The notes beneath the pieces are model-generated. The model had not been told where the DNA came from, did no database searches, and worked only from the letters and a program-made list of their open reading frames with translations. The translations under genes and the position numbers were made by a program. Below, piece after piece: positions 27,317-40,319 of a DNA stretch of 64,000 nucleotides. The DNA is taken from contig CAUYLG010071329.1 in assembly GCA_963573385.1 (NCBI GenBank), positions 124,001-188,000 on the forward strand, read 5' to 3'. Position 1 is the first letter of the stretch; the number at the start of each line of letters is the position of its first letter. Origin of the DNA: Cacajao melanocephalus (taxonomy: Eukaryota > Chordata > Mammalia > Primates > Pitheciidae).

Positions 27317-27884
27317 AGAAAAGTATTTTTTATAGCCAGGCAATGGCATTGTCTTATTTAAAACTGTAACAAACTTTTTATTTCCTAAGAGTAAAATGAA
27401 AAGCTTGTATTTCAGAGCTTTATTAATCTAGGCCTTGCCGGGGTCTACAATCTCAGATTGTTCTCCTCTCCCTCTGTCCTTCGCCACTCTAGCCACACCA
27501 GTCTCCATTCAGTCCCTCAGATTGACCAAGCTCTTTTCAACCACCGATCCAGACATATTCCCTTTCCATTGGAAATCATGCTTCTTCCTGCACTTTGCAC
27601 AGCTGATGTTTTTTCATCTGTCTCGTCTTATGACTTCACTGCTTAGAGAGAATCACACAGTTTATTCCATCTCATCAGCAGTCCCTCTACCTAACTTTTA
27701 TATCTCTATAAATGATCTAAATATATTTCCTTCATAATAACTGCTATGAGTTATCATTAGGAATAAAATTATTTACTTTTACGTTTACTGATCATCCATT
27801 TTATCATTTTATCAGATGTCAAGATTCATGAGAGCAGGAATCAGTTCTAGTTGCTCACTGTTGTGTCACAATACATAGAATAGT
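27317..27884. other. Intergenic sequence with possible L2 remnants
   Basis: No gene is supported. The phrase agattcatgagagcaggaatcag with gtcacaatacatagaatag around 27820-27884 resembles an L2 3' end cut by the next Alu. Confidence 0.4.
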
Positions 27885-28192
27885 AGGTTGGGTGCAGTGG
27901 TAATCCCAGCACTTTGTGAGGCCAAGTGGAGTGGATCACCTGAGGTCAAGAGTTCAAGACCAGCCAGACCAACATGGTGAAACCCCGTCTCTATTAAAGA
28001 TACAAAATTAGCTGGACCTGGTGGCCTATGCCTGTAATCCCAGCTACTTCGGAGGCTGAGGCAGGATAATTGCTTGAACCCAGGAGGTGGAGGTTACAGT
28101 AAGCCAAAATGGTGCCACAGTATACTGCACTCCAGCCTGGGAGACACAGTGAGACTCTGTCTTCAAAAAAAAAAAAAAAAGAAGAAGAAGAA
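27885..28192 (+). mobile_element. Alu (S-like), sense
   Basis: It starts ggttgggtgcagtgg, lacks about ten bases before taatcccagc, and ends in an A-run followed by GAA units. Both monomers are present. Confidence 0.92.
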
Positions 28193-28789
28193 GAGTGACT
28201 GGTACAGATGACATAATAAAGAATTTTTTGAATATAGCAGTCAATGAAGAGTTACCTATTTTTAAAGCATCTCTGTAATTTACTTCATGTAGCTATAGAA
28301 CTGAAAAAAAATAAGAATTGCTACATTGAGTTAGGTGCTCTAAGTAGGGACAGAGTAGTCTAAATATTGCAGGGAATGACTACACTTCCCAAGACAGAGG
28401 CTCCAAAAAAATGCAAAGGCATTTCACAGTTGAAGATATGCCTCTTGTATTTATATTATCTAATCACATTTTCCTATATTGGATTATATTTTATATTTGT
28501 GAATGGAAGGAATCATTTCAAAATGGATGTATGATAAAATTAGTCACATATTTCCTATGTTTGCAGAGCAGGTTTACTGTTTCTATTAGCTCTGAACCAT
28601 TTAATTATGTTGAATTTTAATCTTCAGTATTGTTACAATGTGATTTCTTTTCTGCTTTTTTTTGGTCTCTTTGGAGACTAGCAATATGATCAAAATTCAC
28701 TAGTATATCAAACTGTGTCAGAGGAGTAACGTTAGCATTCATTACATAACATAAGAAAAATAATATTGTTTTGAATTCAAATTTGAACT

Positions 28790-28950
28790 CTCTCACTTCT
28801 AGTAATGAAATTTGGGCATGAGGTTTGATTTCACTAAGCCCGTTTCTTCATTAGTGAGACAGAACTAATGTTAACAATCTTGCAAGTTGTAAGAAAAATT
28901 AAGTTTAATATTTATAAAAAGCCTGACACCGAGTATGTGAAATAAATTAT
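28790..28950 (-). repeat. MIR SINE fragment, antisense
   Basis: The run cccgtttcttcattagtgagacagaactaatg, ttaagtttaatatttataaaaagcctgacaccgagta follows antisense MIR word order. Confidence 0.5.
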
Positions 28951-29098
28951 ACATTTTTTCTTCTATTATTTTTCTTCAGGGACTGGTATAACAGCAGACC
29001 TGAAATATTTGAAAATCAAATAAATGATTGTAAAATAAGGCATAGGTTCTAAAACAGGTGAATATGGTTTTAAATCTCAACTGTGCCCTAAAACTTTA

Positions 29099-29153
29099 TG
29101 TATATATGTGTGCATTCATGTGTATGTATGTGTGTGTGTGTGTGTGTGTGTGT
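29099..29153 (+). repeat. (TG)n microsatellite
   Basis: An interrupted tatg/tgtg run becomes a pure TG tract of about 12 units. Such tracts are length-variable. Confidence 0.9.
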
Positions 29154-29159
29154 CTATTT

Positions 29160-30311
29160 ATCTATATTTAAGTTTACTGTTGGTTTATTCTGAACCTAAG
29201 TCTTCTTGTTTGTAAAAACATAATAATTTGGTACAGGAGACTGATTATGAAGATGAATGGGCTCATGTATAAGATGCGCCAGGCATGTAGTCATTATTCT
29301 CCACGTTCCCCATCCAATAGTCATGGGATGGGGACTTATGTCAGGACTGATCAAAATCAAGTCATGGTGCCCACTTATAAGCATCAAGTTGATTCCACAA
29401 AACAAGCAACTGAGAAACCAGAATTTGAAAAATAGCATTCATAGGAAAGAGGGCTATAGTCCTGTAGTTACAATGCACATTGAAAGCAAAATGGAACATA
29501 CCCAAGGTATGATACAACAAAGCAAGGGCATTCAAATGCTTGAATTCTGCAAAACAAAGTTATATTTTTCAGAGTTCTATCAGAACTTTAGATATAATGT
29601 GGTAGTAGATGTAGATGTCCTTTTTTTCCCCCTCAATTCTGTCCCAAATTAATCCCTCTTACAGAAAGCTTTAGATGTTCTACGAAGTCTGCGCTCTCCT
29701 ATTCTTTCTGGACACATGATTGTATTTTATATAACAGCCTCTTTTGTGGTTTAGGAAAGGCCAAGCTGCTGAGTTCTATGCTAAGCTGCAGTAGAGTGCA
29801 ACCTCTGGGGCAATAGTGACAGCCTCATCATAGTCAAGTCTCTGTCAATCAATCCCTGACTGCATGGAGGGCTTCTCTGCTGACTTTGTTCCTGCCCAAT
29901 ATTGGTAGAAGAATAAGAAGAAGTTTAAACTATTACATACTTGTGGGCTTATTTGTCACAACACGTAACTTACTCTAATAGGCTAAATTTACTATTACTT
30001 GAAGGATACTGATTTAAATTTCCAAGTGTAGCCATATAGTGCATGAATACTTTGACAGTCACTAAGTCATATTGCTCCATGTACTTTAACATTTTTTCAT
30101 AGATCTTTTAATAAATTATCTTCTCTATCTCTGGAAACCTTCAATAGTCTCCAAAATTAATTCAGAGTCTAAAAGTCATCAATGTTACATAAAGTGATTG
30201 ACATATCTCAAGGGAATAACTAGACAAAAAACAAGGTGCATATCAATGATAACACACGAAAAAGCATGATCTGTGTGCCAAGCTATGATTTATTAGAAAT
30301 AAAATAAGTAA
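29160..30311. other. Intergenic sequence, nothing recognised
   Basis: Overlapping plus-strand frames at 29247-29652 (up to 131 codons) have no start context, domain or family resemblance that would support a gene. No repeat family was assigned. Confidence 0.35.
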
Positions 30312-30656
<345 letters not shown>

Positions 30657-30679
30657 TTAAAAAACTATACATACATAGT

Positions 30680-30693
30680 TGTGTGTGTGCAAT

Positions 30694-30727
<34 letters not shown>

Positions 30728-30735
30728 GTATATAA
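30680..30735. repeat. GT / CA / TA compound microsatellite
   Basis: A short gtgtgtgtgc is followed by a (CA)n tract and then (TA)n. The GT and CA parts can pair as a hairpin. Confidence 0.85.
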
Positions 30736-30954
30736 TAAGAACTCCAGAAGCAAGGAAAAGTTGTTAAGAATATTTGGTATAAAATAGAAAGAGATAACAT
30801 AAGCCATGTAGAATAAGAGGCCATTGATGAATTATCTATCAAAGCCTGTAAACATGAGTTTTTTTTCCAGCTATTCATGATGATTTGTTTTCATAAGGAT
30901 ATTGTCAGTTGATCAAGGAAAAGAAATATGGTTGAAAGTTGCCATATATATAGC

Positions 30955-31445
30955 TTATGGGTTTCTAGCAGTCAGACTTGTAGCTAAGAGGTCAGCATCC
31001 ATAGGACAGATTTCTTAGGGGTTGATGATTATAGTGATCAGGTAGCTCAATGGTTAATGGCCATAGGTTAGATAGCTCAGTGATTGATGGCCGTAGGGAA
31101 GGGAGCTTAGTGGTTGACAACCATAGGATTGTTAATTTGGAAGATGGTAGTTCAAAGACTGTCTACAGGATTCTGAACAATAAGAACTGGAACGAGGGGA
31201 TGTGATAGGAAGACAGCTATTTCCTTGATGGGATATGGACATATCGGAAACAAACAATTGAAGAGTAGCCAGAAAGGCTGCAGGCACCACCCTCACCACA
31301 TGACTTCTGACAGTTGTCATGGCACCTGAGCTCCACAGCTCACTTTAGTTACGCAGATAGCACTGGATGAGGTGACAGGAACTTGGTGGGCATTCCAAAG
31401 GTAGTGAAAGCTGTAGGTTTCAGAGCAGAAACTGCTGTAATGCAC
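30955..31445 (-). pseudogene. KRTAP26/KRTAP13-like pseudogene relic
   Basis: Reading the minus strand in shifting frames gives keratin-associated protein text. The position matching the KRTAP26-1 ATG (context cctcactATG) is here ccactGTG, so the start is lost. The first frame ends at a stop after about 40 codons. A shifted frame then reads DNCQKSCGEGGACSLSGYSS, matching the DNCQETCGEPTSC block of KRTAP26-1. A further frame reads QGNSCLPITSPRSSSYC and, after a stop, SYGCQPLSSLPYGHQSLSYL, the usual ten-residue KRTAP repeats. At least two frameshifts and several stops make it non-coding. It lies in the same orientation as its neighbours, so it is probably a dead tandem duplicate. It could instead be a decayed member of another cluster family. 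Confidence 0.8.
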
Positions 31446-31538
31446 AGTGGAGATGGAAGATCAGGCGATCAAGCCTTGATTAACCTGCAGAGAGCAGGTG
31501 GCTGAAATGTCATTGTTAACTACATGACCTACCGTTTC

Positions 31539-31544
31539 TATATA
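31539..31544 (-). promoter_or_regulatory. Remnant TATA-like box of the 31-kb KRTAP relic
   Basis: TATATA lies 94 bases upstream of the lost start, in the plus-strand context ccgtttctatataccctga. This resembles ccctttatatatccctaga upstream of KRTAP26-1 at a similar distance. It supports homology of the promoter; activity is doubtful. Confidence 0.45.
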
Positions 31545-31559
31545 CCCTGAATGCTGGGG

Positions 31560-33004
31560 GCTGGTTTCCTCTATAGCCCATCTTTCTGCTCCTATTTTGG
31601 AACCATTTGTATGACATCTTATTAGAATTTTATTTAGTTGCCTACCAGGCAGTCCTCCAAACACCCTATAAAATATATGTTATGAATATCATATCCTTCA
31701 AATAACCATCATTCCAAAGTCAATTTGGTCTTCCTTGCTCAATCTTTCTTACAGTATAGGTCAATTTCTTCTTTAGAAACCGTGTTCCTTTGTCAGTCTT
31801 GACAATTCTTTGAAGTCACTGTTAAAAAGCCACAAATGGATCTGCATAATTGGAAAGAATTTATTTATGGCCACTTTTTATTTTATGGAGCCAAACTATC
31901 TATATATAAATATTTTAAAGTATTAGTGAGATATTTTTATAAGAGCTAAACAATGAAAATTCTTAATTTGGGAACTGAACCTTAGTTTGCATTCTTCTGA
32001 GACATAACCAGATCCAAGACCTAATTCATCTCTGGGAAATATGACATGGATATCACTTTTAAGTGTGTCTTTCCAATGAAGAATGTTGGCTTTAAAAGCT
32101 TTGACAAGCTTTGCTAATATCCACACCCAATAAACATATAAGTCACTGTTCTATATTTTGTCAGCATGAAACTGAAGGTGTTAAAACATATGTTTTGATA
32201 GATGCTTTATAAGAAAGAGGCCTTCTCTTCTTGAATGCTTACTAGGTAAATCTCAGCATGATAATGCAAATATAAAGAGAATGCTTATGTATATAACCTG
32301 TTTCTATATTACTATTTTCCAAGGAATATATTCCTGTACATAAAAGCTTCTGAAATAAGTTATGTATTTCTAATTTTTTTTTGTTTTTTGCTAAGAAAGA
32401 CCATTTAATGTACGATTAAGTATTTTTCCAAAGATATACTTTGTGGTTGATCATTTGGAGTCAGAATGTATTTACACATGGAAAGGAAGTAAAAATTCTT
32501 AGACTAGTCTTCCCCAAAGAAACATATTTTTAGCTTAGTACCATTAATGAACTCTACAACTCAATTTGGACCACATTAGAATAAACGGATTTTGTTACTT
32601 CCTTGTGGGGTTTCATTTAAAGAGACTACTTAGAATATGGCATCTCTGAAAACATGCTTTTGCTGGTACATATTGAGATGGGAAAATAATAGATCTTATC
32701 TAGAACAGCATTCCTCCTCCTAGCTCTAGTGTGAGAATCGTCTTTTTCAATGGTGAAGGAACAAGAGCTGGCATTTATGGTTCAAGCAAATGTAGCCAGA
32801 ACTCATGCTTTTGCACCATCTAGTTATAAAGCTCTCACACATAATTTTTCTACTTTTCATTTTTCTTGTCTGTAAAGTGGGCACATTAAATACCATTTCA
32901 TCAGTATCTTTAATGGTTTAATTTTTTAAATGGATATGAAAGACCCTGAGCACATCCTGGATGAAGTGGGTTATGCAAATTAGTCTGATTGAGACGTGAG
33001 GCAG
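31560..33004. other. Intergenic sequence, nothing recognised
   Basis: AT-rich DNA with no supported gene, RNA or confidently assigned repeat. Confidence 0.4.
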
Positions 33005-33570
33005 TGTATCAGTCTCTAGGGTTCTCTAGAGGGACAGAACTAAAGGATAGATGTATATACGAAAGGGAGTTTATTAATTGACTAACACGATTGCAAGCTG
33101 AAGTCCCATGATAGGCCATCTGTAAGCTGAGAAGCAAAGAAGCCAAATAGTGACTCAGTCTGAGTCCCAAAACCTCAAAAGTAGAGAAGCCAACAGTGCA
33201 GCCTTCAGTCTCTGGCCAAAGGTCCGTGAGCCCATGGCAAACTACTGATTTAAGTCCAAGAATGTAAAAGCTGAAGAACTTGGAGTCCGAAGTTCGAGGA
33301 CAGGAAGCATCCAGCATGGGAAGAATTTGAAGGGTGGGAGACCCAACGAGTCGGCTCATTCTACCTTCTTCTGCCAGCTATTTCTAGCAGTGCTGGCAGT
33401 GAACTGGATGGTGCCCACCCAGATTGAGGGTAGGTCTTCTCCTCCTAGTCCACTGATCCAAATGTTAATCTCCTCTGGCAACATCCAGAAATACCTACAT
33501 ACACCCAGAAACAATAATTTTCATCCTTCAATCCAATCATGTTGACATTTACTATTAACCATTACACACA
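33005..33570. mobile_element. Old LTR-like interspersed repeat, family unresolved
   Basis: The segment reads gtgtatcagtctctagggttctctagagggacagaac, then aaagggagtttattaattgactaac, ctgagtcccaaaacctc, ggatggtgcccacccag, and ends gttgacatttactattaaccattacac. I recognise this as a recurrent primate interspersed repeat of probable LTR origin, but cannot name the family with certainty. The frame at 33009-33359 is part of it. Confidence 0.6.
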
Positions 33571-35089
33571 GCAATTATGGCCAACATAACATTGACAGCT
33601 GGTTTTCTAGATTGCTGTCACATGCTGCCCTTTTCAACTCAGCTTGTGGAAAAGGGCAAACCTTCCTCCACAGAGGAGGGACATTTCTTAGTTGAGGGTA
33701 CATGAGGAGCTGAACTTTCTTACTCAAAGCTCTTAAAATCTCTCATGGCTCATTGATGCAAATTTAGTAATTAGATAAAAATCTTCTCCCCATTTGAGAC
33801 AACAGGAAACTTCCACACTGGTGTTGAGTATGTATCAGTTCCTGTCTATGCATATTCAACAGTCATATTTATATAAATCCCAATAATATTGGTAGCACTA
33901 TAAATACCTTTTATAATCTTTGGATAAACTGGAAATCAAGTAAGTCAGGTTGTAGTTATTTTTATTGAGTGTCTGTTATAACTAGCAACATACTTCACCC
34001 TCCTTGCCTTGAAGAGTGGAGCATTTATTTTTAACATTTGGCCAATGACCATTAAATCTAAAAAATGGATGCCACAGGCAACATATCTTTCCTAATCCCG
34101 CAAAGAGATGTTCTCTAATGATTTAGGAACCTCAAACCAATTAAATTCTCACTCACCCCCAAAAGTTCAAGTGTCTCCATGATTTATGAGGAGTTGTCTT
34201 TTATATTTATCAATAGCCAACCATGGAATTGTGCTATTGTGTGAGTGGATAGATTAGCCATGGTTAAATCCCCATCATCAGATACCCATGGCATAACTAA
34301 CTGGGCATCACTGCACATAAGGCCTGTTTTTCCTCTTTTTAAATTCAGTTAGTATGCAAGTTCATATTTAGTGACATGCATAATGCTGATTTACCTCCAA
34401 TATTCTATATTTTCAAGTGCATATAAGGAAAAAATGCCCCAAGTATCAAAAGAATGGAAATGTTAATATCTTTCCCCTTATGCTACAAAAACATAAAAGA
34501 AAAACAAACAAAAACAACCAAACTATTTGTAGCCCTAACTGCCTTCTAAAGATGGGTCTACTTACAAGGAGGTTGATTTGTTATTTTGAGAACATGGATT
34601 AGTACAGATGTCTAAATTTGGAAGTAAGATTTAGAGAGGGCTGAACTTTACTACATTTGAGAATGAGAAGATTTTAGAGCTCCCAGAATTAACTCAAATG
34701 TGAGATAACTGGGGAAAAAGGAACACAGGGGCTGGTATGGGAAAGAGTTATGCTATATGCACTATTATATAGCCCCACTGTTTGAATAATCTTTACAGTA
34801 ACAATATCGATTCATTTCTTTTGGAAAACAGCAAAGGGCTATGTACAGCTTCTGAGTGGATCATGAGAGAAGTAACCAGAGCAGAATCAGTAAACACACT
34901 GGGCCATAATCCCCAGGACATTAGTAGAAACAGCAAGATGGCATAGGATTTCATAAACCATGGAAATGGTAGGGATCAGAGTCAATTATAGCCAAGGATG
35001 AAAGGAGGACAAAATTCTGCCTCTCTTTCTAGCCCTGTCTGTATTTCATGTCATGAAATTGTAAAGCTAGGAGAGATACTAGTAAATCA
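33571..35089. other. Intergenic sequence, nothing recognised
   Basis: No gene is supported. Nothing assigned to a repeat family. Confidence 0.4.
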
Positions 35090-36025
35090 CCTTGTTTGCT
35101 CATTTTATTTAGAATTTGTTTCTCTTTATGTCATTTGGATAGTTTATATTGCTGTGTTTAGAAATTTATTAATGTTTTCTTCTGCAGCGCTTTGTCTAAT
35201 CTTCTGCTAAAGCCATTTGCTGTATTTTCCACCTCACTCATTGTAGTTTTTATCTCTGTAATTGTGATTTAGATCTTTGTTTATATCTTCTATTTCTCTA
35301 TTTAACATGAACAATCTTTTCTCTAGCTTCTTAAATATATGAATACAGTTGTATAATTGTTTTAATGTCCTTTCCTAACAATTCTATCATCTGTGTAATT
35401 TCTGGGTTAGTTGTGGTTGATTTATTTTCTCCTTATTACAGGTCTTATTTCTCTGCTTCTTTGTATGCTTGGTAACTTTTGATTGAATGCCAGATATTAT
35501 GATTTAACGTTTTGTGTGTATTGTATATTTTTGTTTTCTTGTAAATACTCTTGCGATTTGCTCTGGGACACAGGGAACTTACTCAGAAACAGCTTGATCC
35601 TTTTGAGTTTTGCTTGTAAGCATCACTAGGTAGAAATAAAGCAGCATTTAATAAAGGATAACTTTTGCCCCAGCACTGAAAGAAACCCCTTCTGAGTTTT
35701 ATACGAGTTTTCTACACTGTCTGGTGCGAATATAAACTATTCTCAGTCATCTTTGGGCTCTGATTATCTCTCCTCTAATTCTTTTGGGTGTCCCTACACT
35801 TTCTTCATGTAGTGCCCTGATGGTTATGACTCACTGAAGGCTCTGATGTATCTTCTGTAGATCCCTGAAACCTTCCTTCTATTCATCTCTCACCACTGTC
35901 TTTCATGGAGTACTGTGCTTTATTTGCTTAATATCCAAAGTCCTGAAAACCCATGTTTTAGATATTTATCTAGTTATAGTATTACTTAGGATGATAAATC
36001 TTGTCCCTGCAACTCCATCTTGTCT
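35090..36025 (-). mobile_element. Old L1 (L1M/L1ME-type) 3' region, minus strand
   Basis: Antisense L1 3' text: ttctatcatctgtgtaatttctgggttag, cttggtaacttttgattgaatgccagatatt, ctcttgcgatttgctctggg, aacagcttgatccttttgag. There is no intact ORF2; it is an ancient fragment. Confidence 0.7.
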
Positions 36026-36780
36026 GGAAGCAAGTCCAAATAATTTCATTTGAATCTCTGTTTTCATACAGATAAATATCCGATATATAAAGAAAATCAA
36101 TTTACCATAGTTTTTGAAAATAATTAAATACAGACTGCATATTTTGTAGAGTCATAGAGATGGCTTTTCTTACTGTAAAGGTCTTGTTCATGGTCAACAA
36201 TCACCATTCCTAATTTATATTATTTCACTATTTTCACATATGGTCATTTTGAGTACGAATACCAGTTTCTCAGCATACCCTGTAAGCAAAAGAAATGAGT
36301 CAAGTTTCATGTTACGCCAACAAGCCCCACTACTTTATTCTCATATGTATATAAAAGTTCTCTAGCAGTTTCTTTGCTTTTTTTTATTGCTATTATTGTT
36401 GTTGTTTTAGAAAAACAAGTAGCAATACTCTACCAAGAGACTCTCAAAGGCTGAATCTGGAAGGAAAGTAATTTCTCAGCCAACAAATATTTAATTCCCT
36501 ACTAATGCAATCAAAGGTGATACTGTCATTGCATAATTCTTCATATTTATTGTGTGGTTATCAATGTCTTGGATGTAGCTTTTTCTTTTTTATGAATATT
36601 TTTATTCAGTGATGTATCAAACATGATATCGTACTAATTACCAAAATGGATAAACCATTATGAAATATAAGTTTGCTATGAAGAATATCTTGATGAGTCT
36701 TTAAGCAACACCTTCCTAAGCTCAAAGGCTCAATGAATCTGCAATGGTTTGTGATGTCTAAAACATTATCTGCTCACATG
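36026..36780. other. Intergenic sequence, nothing recognised
   Basis: AT-rich, with a short attgttgttgtt run near 36385-36405. No gene seen. Confidence 0.4.
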
Positions 36781-37111
36781 GAATATATATACATGCATAT
36801 ATATATGCATATATGTATATAATATATGTGTGTGTGTGCATTTATATATAGAATATATAAATATATATTTTATACATGTTATACATATAAATATATATAA
36901 TATACATATATAATATACACATAATATATATAAAATATAATATACATGTGATTATATATAATATATATAATATACATACATTTAAAAATATATAACATAT
37001 ATTATATATATTATAGATATTTTATATAATAGATATTATAGATATTTTATATAATAGATATTATATATTTATATGTATAACATATTGTATATATATAATA
37101 TATATATATAA
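36781..37111. repeat. TA-rich low-complexity tract
   Basis: About 330 bases are almost entirely A and T in TATA/ATAT order, with interspersed TACA and TGTG units. Within it, a unit of about 30 bases (atagatattttatataatagatatt) occurs twice near 37011-37070. Many self-complementary runs are present. Confidence 0.92.
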
Positions 37112-37119
37112 ATAATCCT

Positions 37120-38060
37120 TACAGGAAATATACAAGATGAAACTAGAGATCTTCTAGAAAGGAGTGTTCAACAACAAAATGAAACAAAACACAAACAAGT
37201 AAAACTATGAGATACGTTAAAAAGACATAAGAGCCAACTAATATAGCTCTTGATGGTCAAAGCTGGAAAATTTTGAGCAAAAAAATCCTGCATAACATTA
37301 GATTATAACTCAATGTATTGTATTCATGCATTTATACTTAATACATAAATAACTGTATAAACAGAAAGCAGAAGAGAATAGGCGAATATTCAAATGCAGA
37401 AGGGCTCCAAGTAATATACATAGATACTCCATAAAGAGGTAACGAATGATTCCCACTTAAATGTGAACTGCATACAGCAGCTTCCTTCCAAAAATTACAG
37501 TATGAAAAGGGGGAAAATGAGCAACTTTACAGTGGAATCCTGATGAACACTCCTGCAGCAAAGTGATCAAGGTTAATACCAATAGTGATTAGTCCTGTTG
37601 ATGGCATATGCTCTTGATAGGGAATTTTACCTCTTTGGTCTTTCTCCTGCAAACCCAGAATTCTATTCTAATCCTGAGAAAGATAGCAGCCAAATCTTAA
37701 TTGGGAACAATCTGTAAAATTCCTGACACTCCTTAAAACTTTCAAGGGCATCAAAAACAAGGAATATCTGAGAAACTATCGCAGACCAAAATAGCCTAAA
37801 GAGACATGACAATTAAATGTAATGTGATATCTAGAGTGGGATCCCGGACCATAAAAAGATACTAGTTAAAAACTGAAAAAGTGTGAATGAAGTATTGACT
37901 TTAGTTCATAATAATAAATCAACATTGGTTCATTAAGTGTGACAAATGAATACCAATGCAGGCTGTCAGTAATAAGAGAAGCCAGGTATAGGGTATATGA
38001 AACTTGGTATTATCTTCACGACTTTTCTGTAAATATAAAATAGCTTAAAATAAAGGATTT
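37120..38060 (+). mobile_element. Old L1-type 3' UTR (L1ME-like), sense
   Basis: The last 300 bases carry a run I associate with old L1 3' ends: aatgtaatgtgatatctagagtgggatcc, ttagttcataataataaatcaac, attggttcattaagtgtgacaaatg, ttctgtaaatataaaatagcttaaaataaagg. The beginning is uncertain. No coding capacity. Confidence 0.5.
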
Positions 38061-38194
38061 ATTTATAATGCAAACAATAGGTTAATTTTTTTACTAATGA
38101 AAAGTCAAAAAGATTTGTTTGTTTTACATCTTCATCAGCTTATGCCTCACGTTACTGAGGCTTAACTTTTGTCATGTAAGCTAACATTTAATTA

Positions 38195-38410
38195 TAATTC
38201 ACATTTTGGTACCATTCAGGTGCTATTCATAGTGCACTTTCTCATATTTCACCTCATTTAATTTCTGTGACAAGTGTCTGAGGCAGGAAGACAGGTTTGT
38301 TTTTCTGATGGAAGATAAATTTAAAAATTTACTCAATTTTACCACGTCACAGAATTATTAACAAGCACAACTGAGATTATAAGTCAACTTTTATGATATC
38401 TTACCTGACA
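38195..38410 (+). repeat. MIR-like SINE fragment
   Basis: Words such as ctcatttaatttctgtgacaagtg and a decayed core follow MIR order. Diverged, with low certainty at the edges. Confidence 0.4.
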
Positions 38411-39510
38411 TTTCTTTGTATCCCCCTTAAGAAAAACCATGCCATTGTTAAAAGGGAAAATATCTTTTCCTTTGACTATCGTCATAAAGCAAAAAACATA
38501 TTTCTATATTGTTTTTGAAAGCGAAATAGCACTATTGTAGCCTATAAAACGGTGATGGTAATATAGTTTCCTAAGTGACTTCCTCATATATAACTTTACC
38601 TCCCTCTGGTGATAAGAACTGGGCAATTGATTGTACCTTTTTTTCTTCTACTTTATTCCTAGGAAATGAAGTAAAGACAATGGACTTCATGGTGAGAAAC
38701 TTTGTTATTACAGTCACAACGTATCACCAGGCAGTATTCAAGTGAAGAATAATTTAACTTTTGTGACAGTTCAGTGGCTCTATTTCTGACGAATGAGCAA
38801 CAGCTCTACATATGCCTTTGGTAGGTGTTTTCAAAGTCTTTATGAGTTTTGGAGGCTATTTATTTTAAAAACATACAATTTTCTAACTATAACAGACTAT
38901 AGAAAACTAATACTTTACCAGAAAATCTAAATAGGCCTGTTGTGACATCACTATATATTAACTCATGTGACTAATTTACCAGTAAGTGTAGATAAAGCAT
39001 TGAGGAAAATTTAACCCTCTGCACACATTTGTATACTTCTCTATACATTGCATTTTAACTCCTAGAATTCATACTTTTTTAGTAAGTAGTACAATACATT
39101 AATTTTAGAACAACATCTTGTAAATAATGAGCACAATTTTTCTAGTTGCAGAAGAGTTGATGGAATTTCAACAGATATTAATCAATTATGAGGAATTTGC
39201 ACCTACATTTTATTTGACAGTCACTAATGGTTCTTCTATACCTATATGCCACCAGGTTTGCTTAGTAATTTTATGCTTTTAATCACAATGGTCACTTGAA
39301 AAATCAGCAGCAAGATTACACAATTTTAATTACCTGCCATCTTTGAGAGCCGTAAAATGGTAGCATAAAACATAAGTACAGTCTTAACTAGGATTCTGTG
39401 AACCACTGTTGAATGAGGTTTAATCTCTTCTAGACTTACTCCCATGAAAGCCTCAAAATGATTTGAGTGGTTTTAGTCAGAGTAATTTATAAATGGTAAG
39501 AAAGCCTTAG
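38411..39510. other. Intergenic sequence, nothing recognised
   Basis: No gene, RNA or repeat family supported. Confidence 0.4.
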
Positions 39511-39808
39511 GCCTGGCACAGTGGCTCATGCCTATTATTCCAGCACCTCGGGAGGCAGAAGTGGGGAGGATCATTTGAAACCAAGAGTCTGAGATCAGCC
39601 TGGGCAACATAGTGAGACCATGTCTCTTAAAAATTAGTTGCACATCATCGTGTATGCCTGTGGTTCTAGCTACTAGAGTGACTGAGGCAGGAGAATCTCT
39701 TGTGCCCAGGAATTTGAGGTTATAGTGAGCTATGATCAAGCCACTGCAATTTTACTCCAGCCTGGGTAACAATCTGAGACCCTGTCCCCCACCGCCCCCC
39801 CAAAGAAA
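39511..39808 (+). mobile_element. Alu (J-type), sense
   Basis: It runs from gcctggcacagtggctcatgcc to a C-rich, poorly preserved tail (cccccaccgccccccc). The right monomer reads gagctatgatcaagccactgc, a J-type feature. Confidence 0.88.
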
Positions 39809-40319
39809 ACCCTTAGGAAGAGAAACATCCAGAAGAATCCAGAGAAATACTACAACACACTATCTGACATGCTTTTGAAAGTTAATGAAAACTTGCTGAG
39901 TGAATCAATGAAGAAGTCAACAAATCACTCAGGTGACATTTGTCATTCTTTATCAAGCAGCTAGAGTACTCTCATTAATTAAAAGTATCATAAATTCACT
40001 AGAATTAACAAATGAATGTTAACAAAAGTCATATTTTTAGTATCTGGGGAAACACATTTATTAGGTATTAAAGCAAGTCTTTTCTCACTTTATGGAAGAC
40101 ATGCAAACAAAACCTGAGAGACTGGTGCTGTCCAGGAAAATCTTGAAACAACTCATACAAAAAGAAAGAGTTTTATTTGGAAGAGATTTATAAGAAGTGA
40201 TATATGGCAAGCTATATTTAGCGAGAAATCTCAATCCTAATATTGATTCTGCTTAGCCAAACTTACTGGAAGGTAAATGCCAGGTCCTCCAGAGAGAGCA
40301 CAAGCTTTAGAAATCACCA

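Noticed and set aside
29257..29652. 131-codon plus-strand frame
   Set aside because: No domain, no codon bias and no family resemblance. An overlapping frame of similar quality exists on the other strand.
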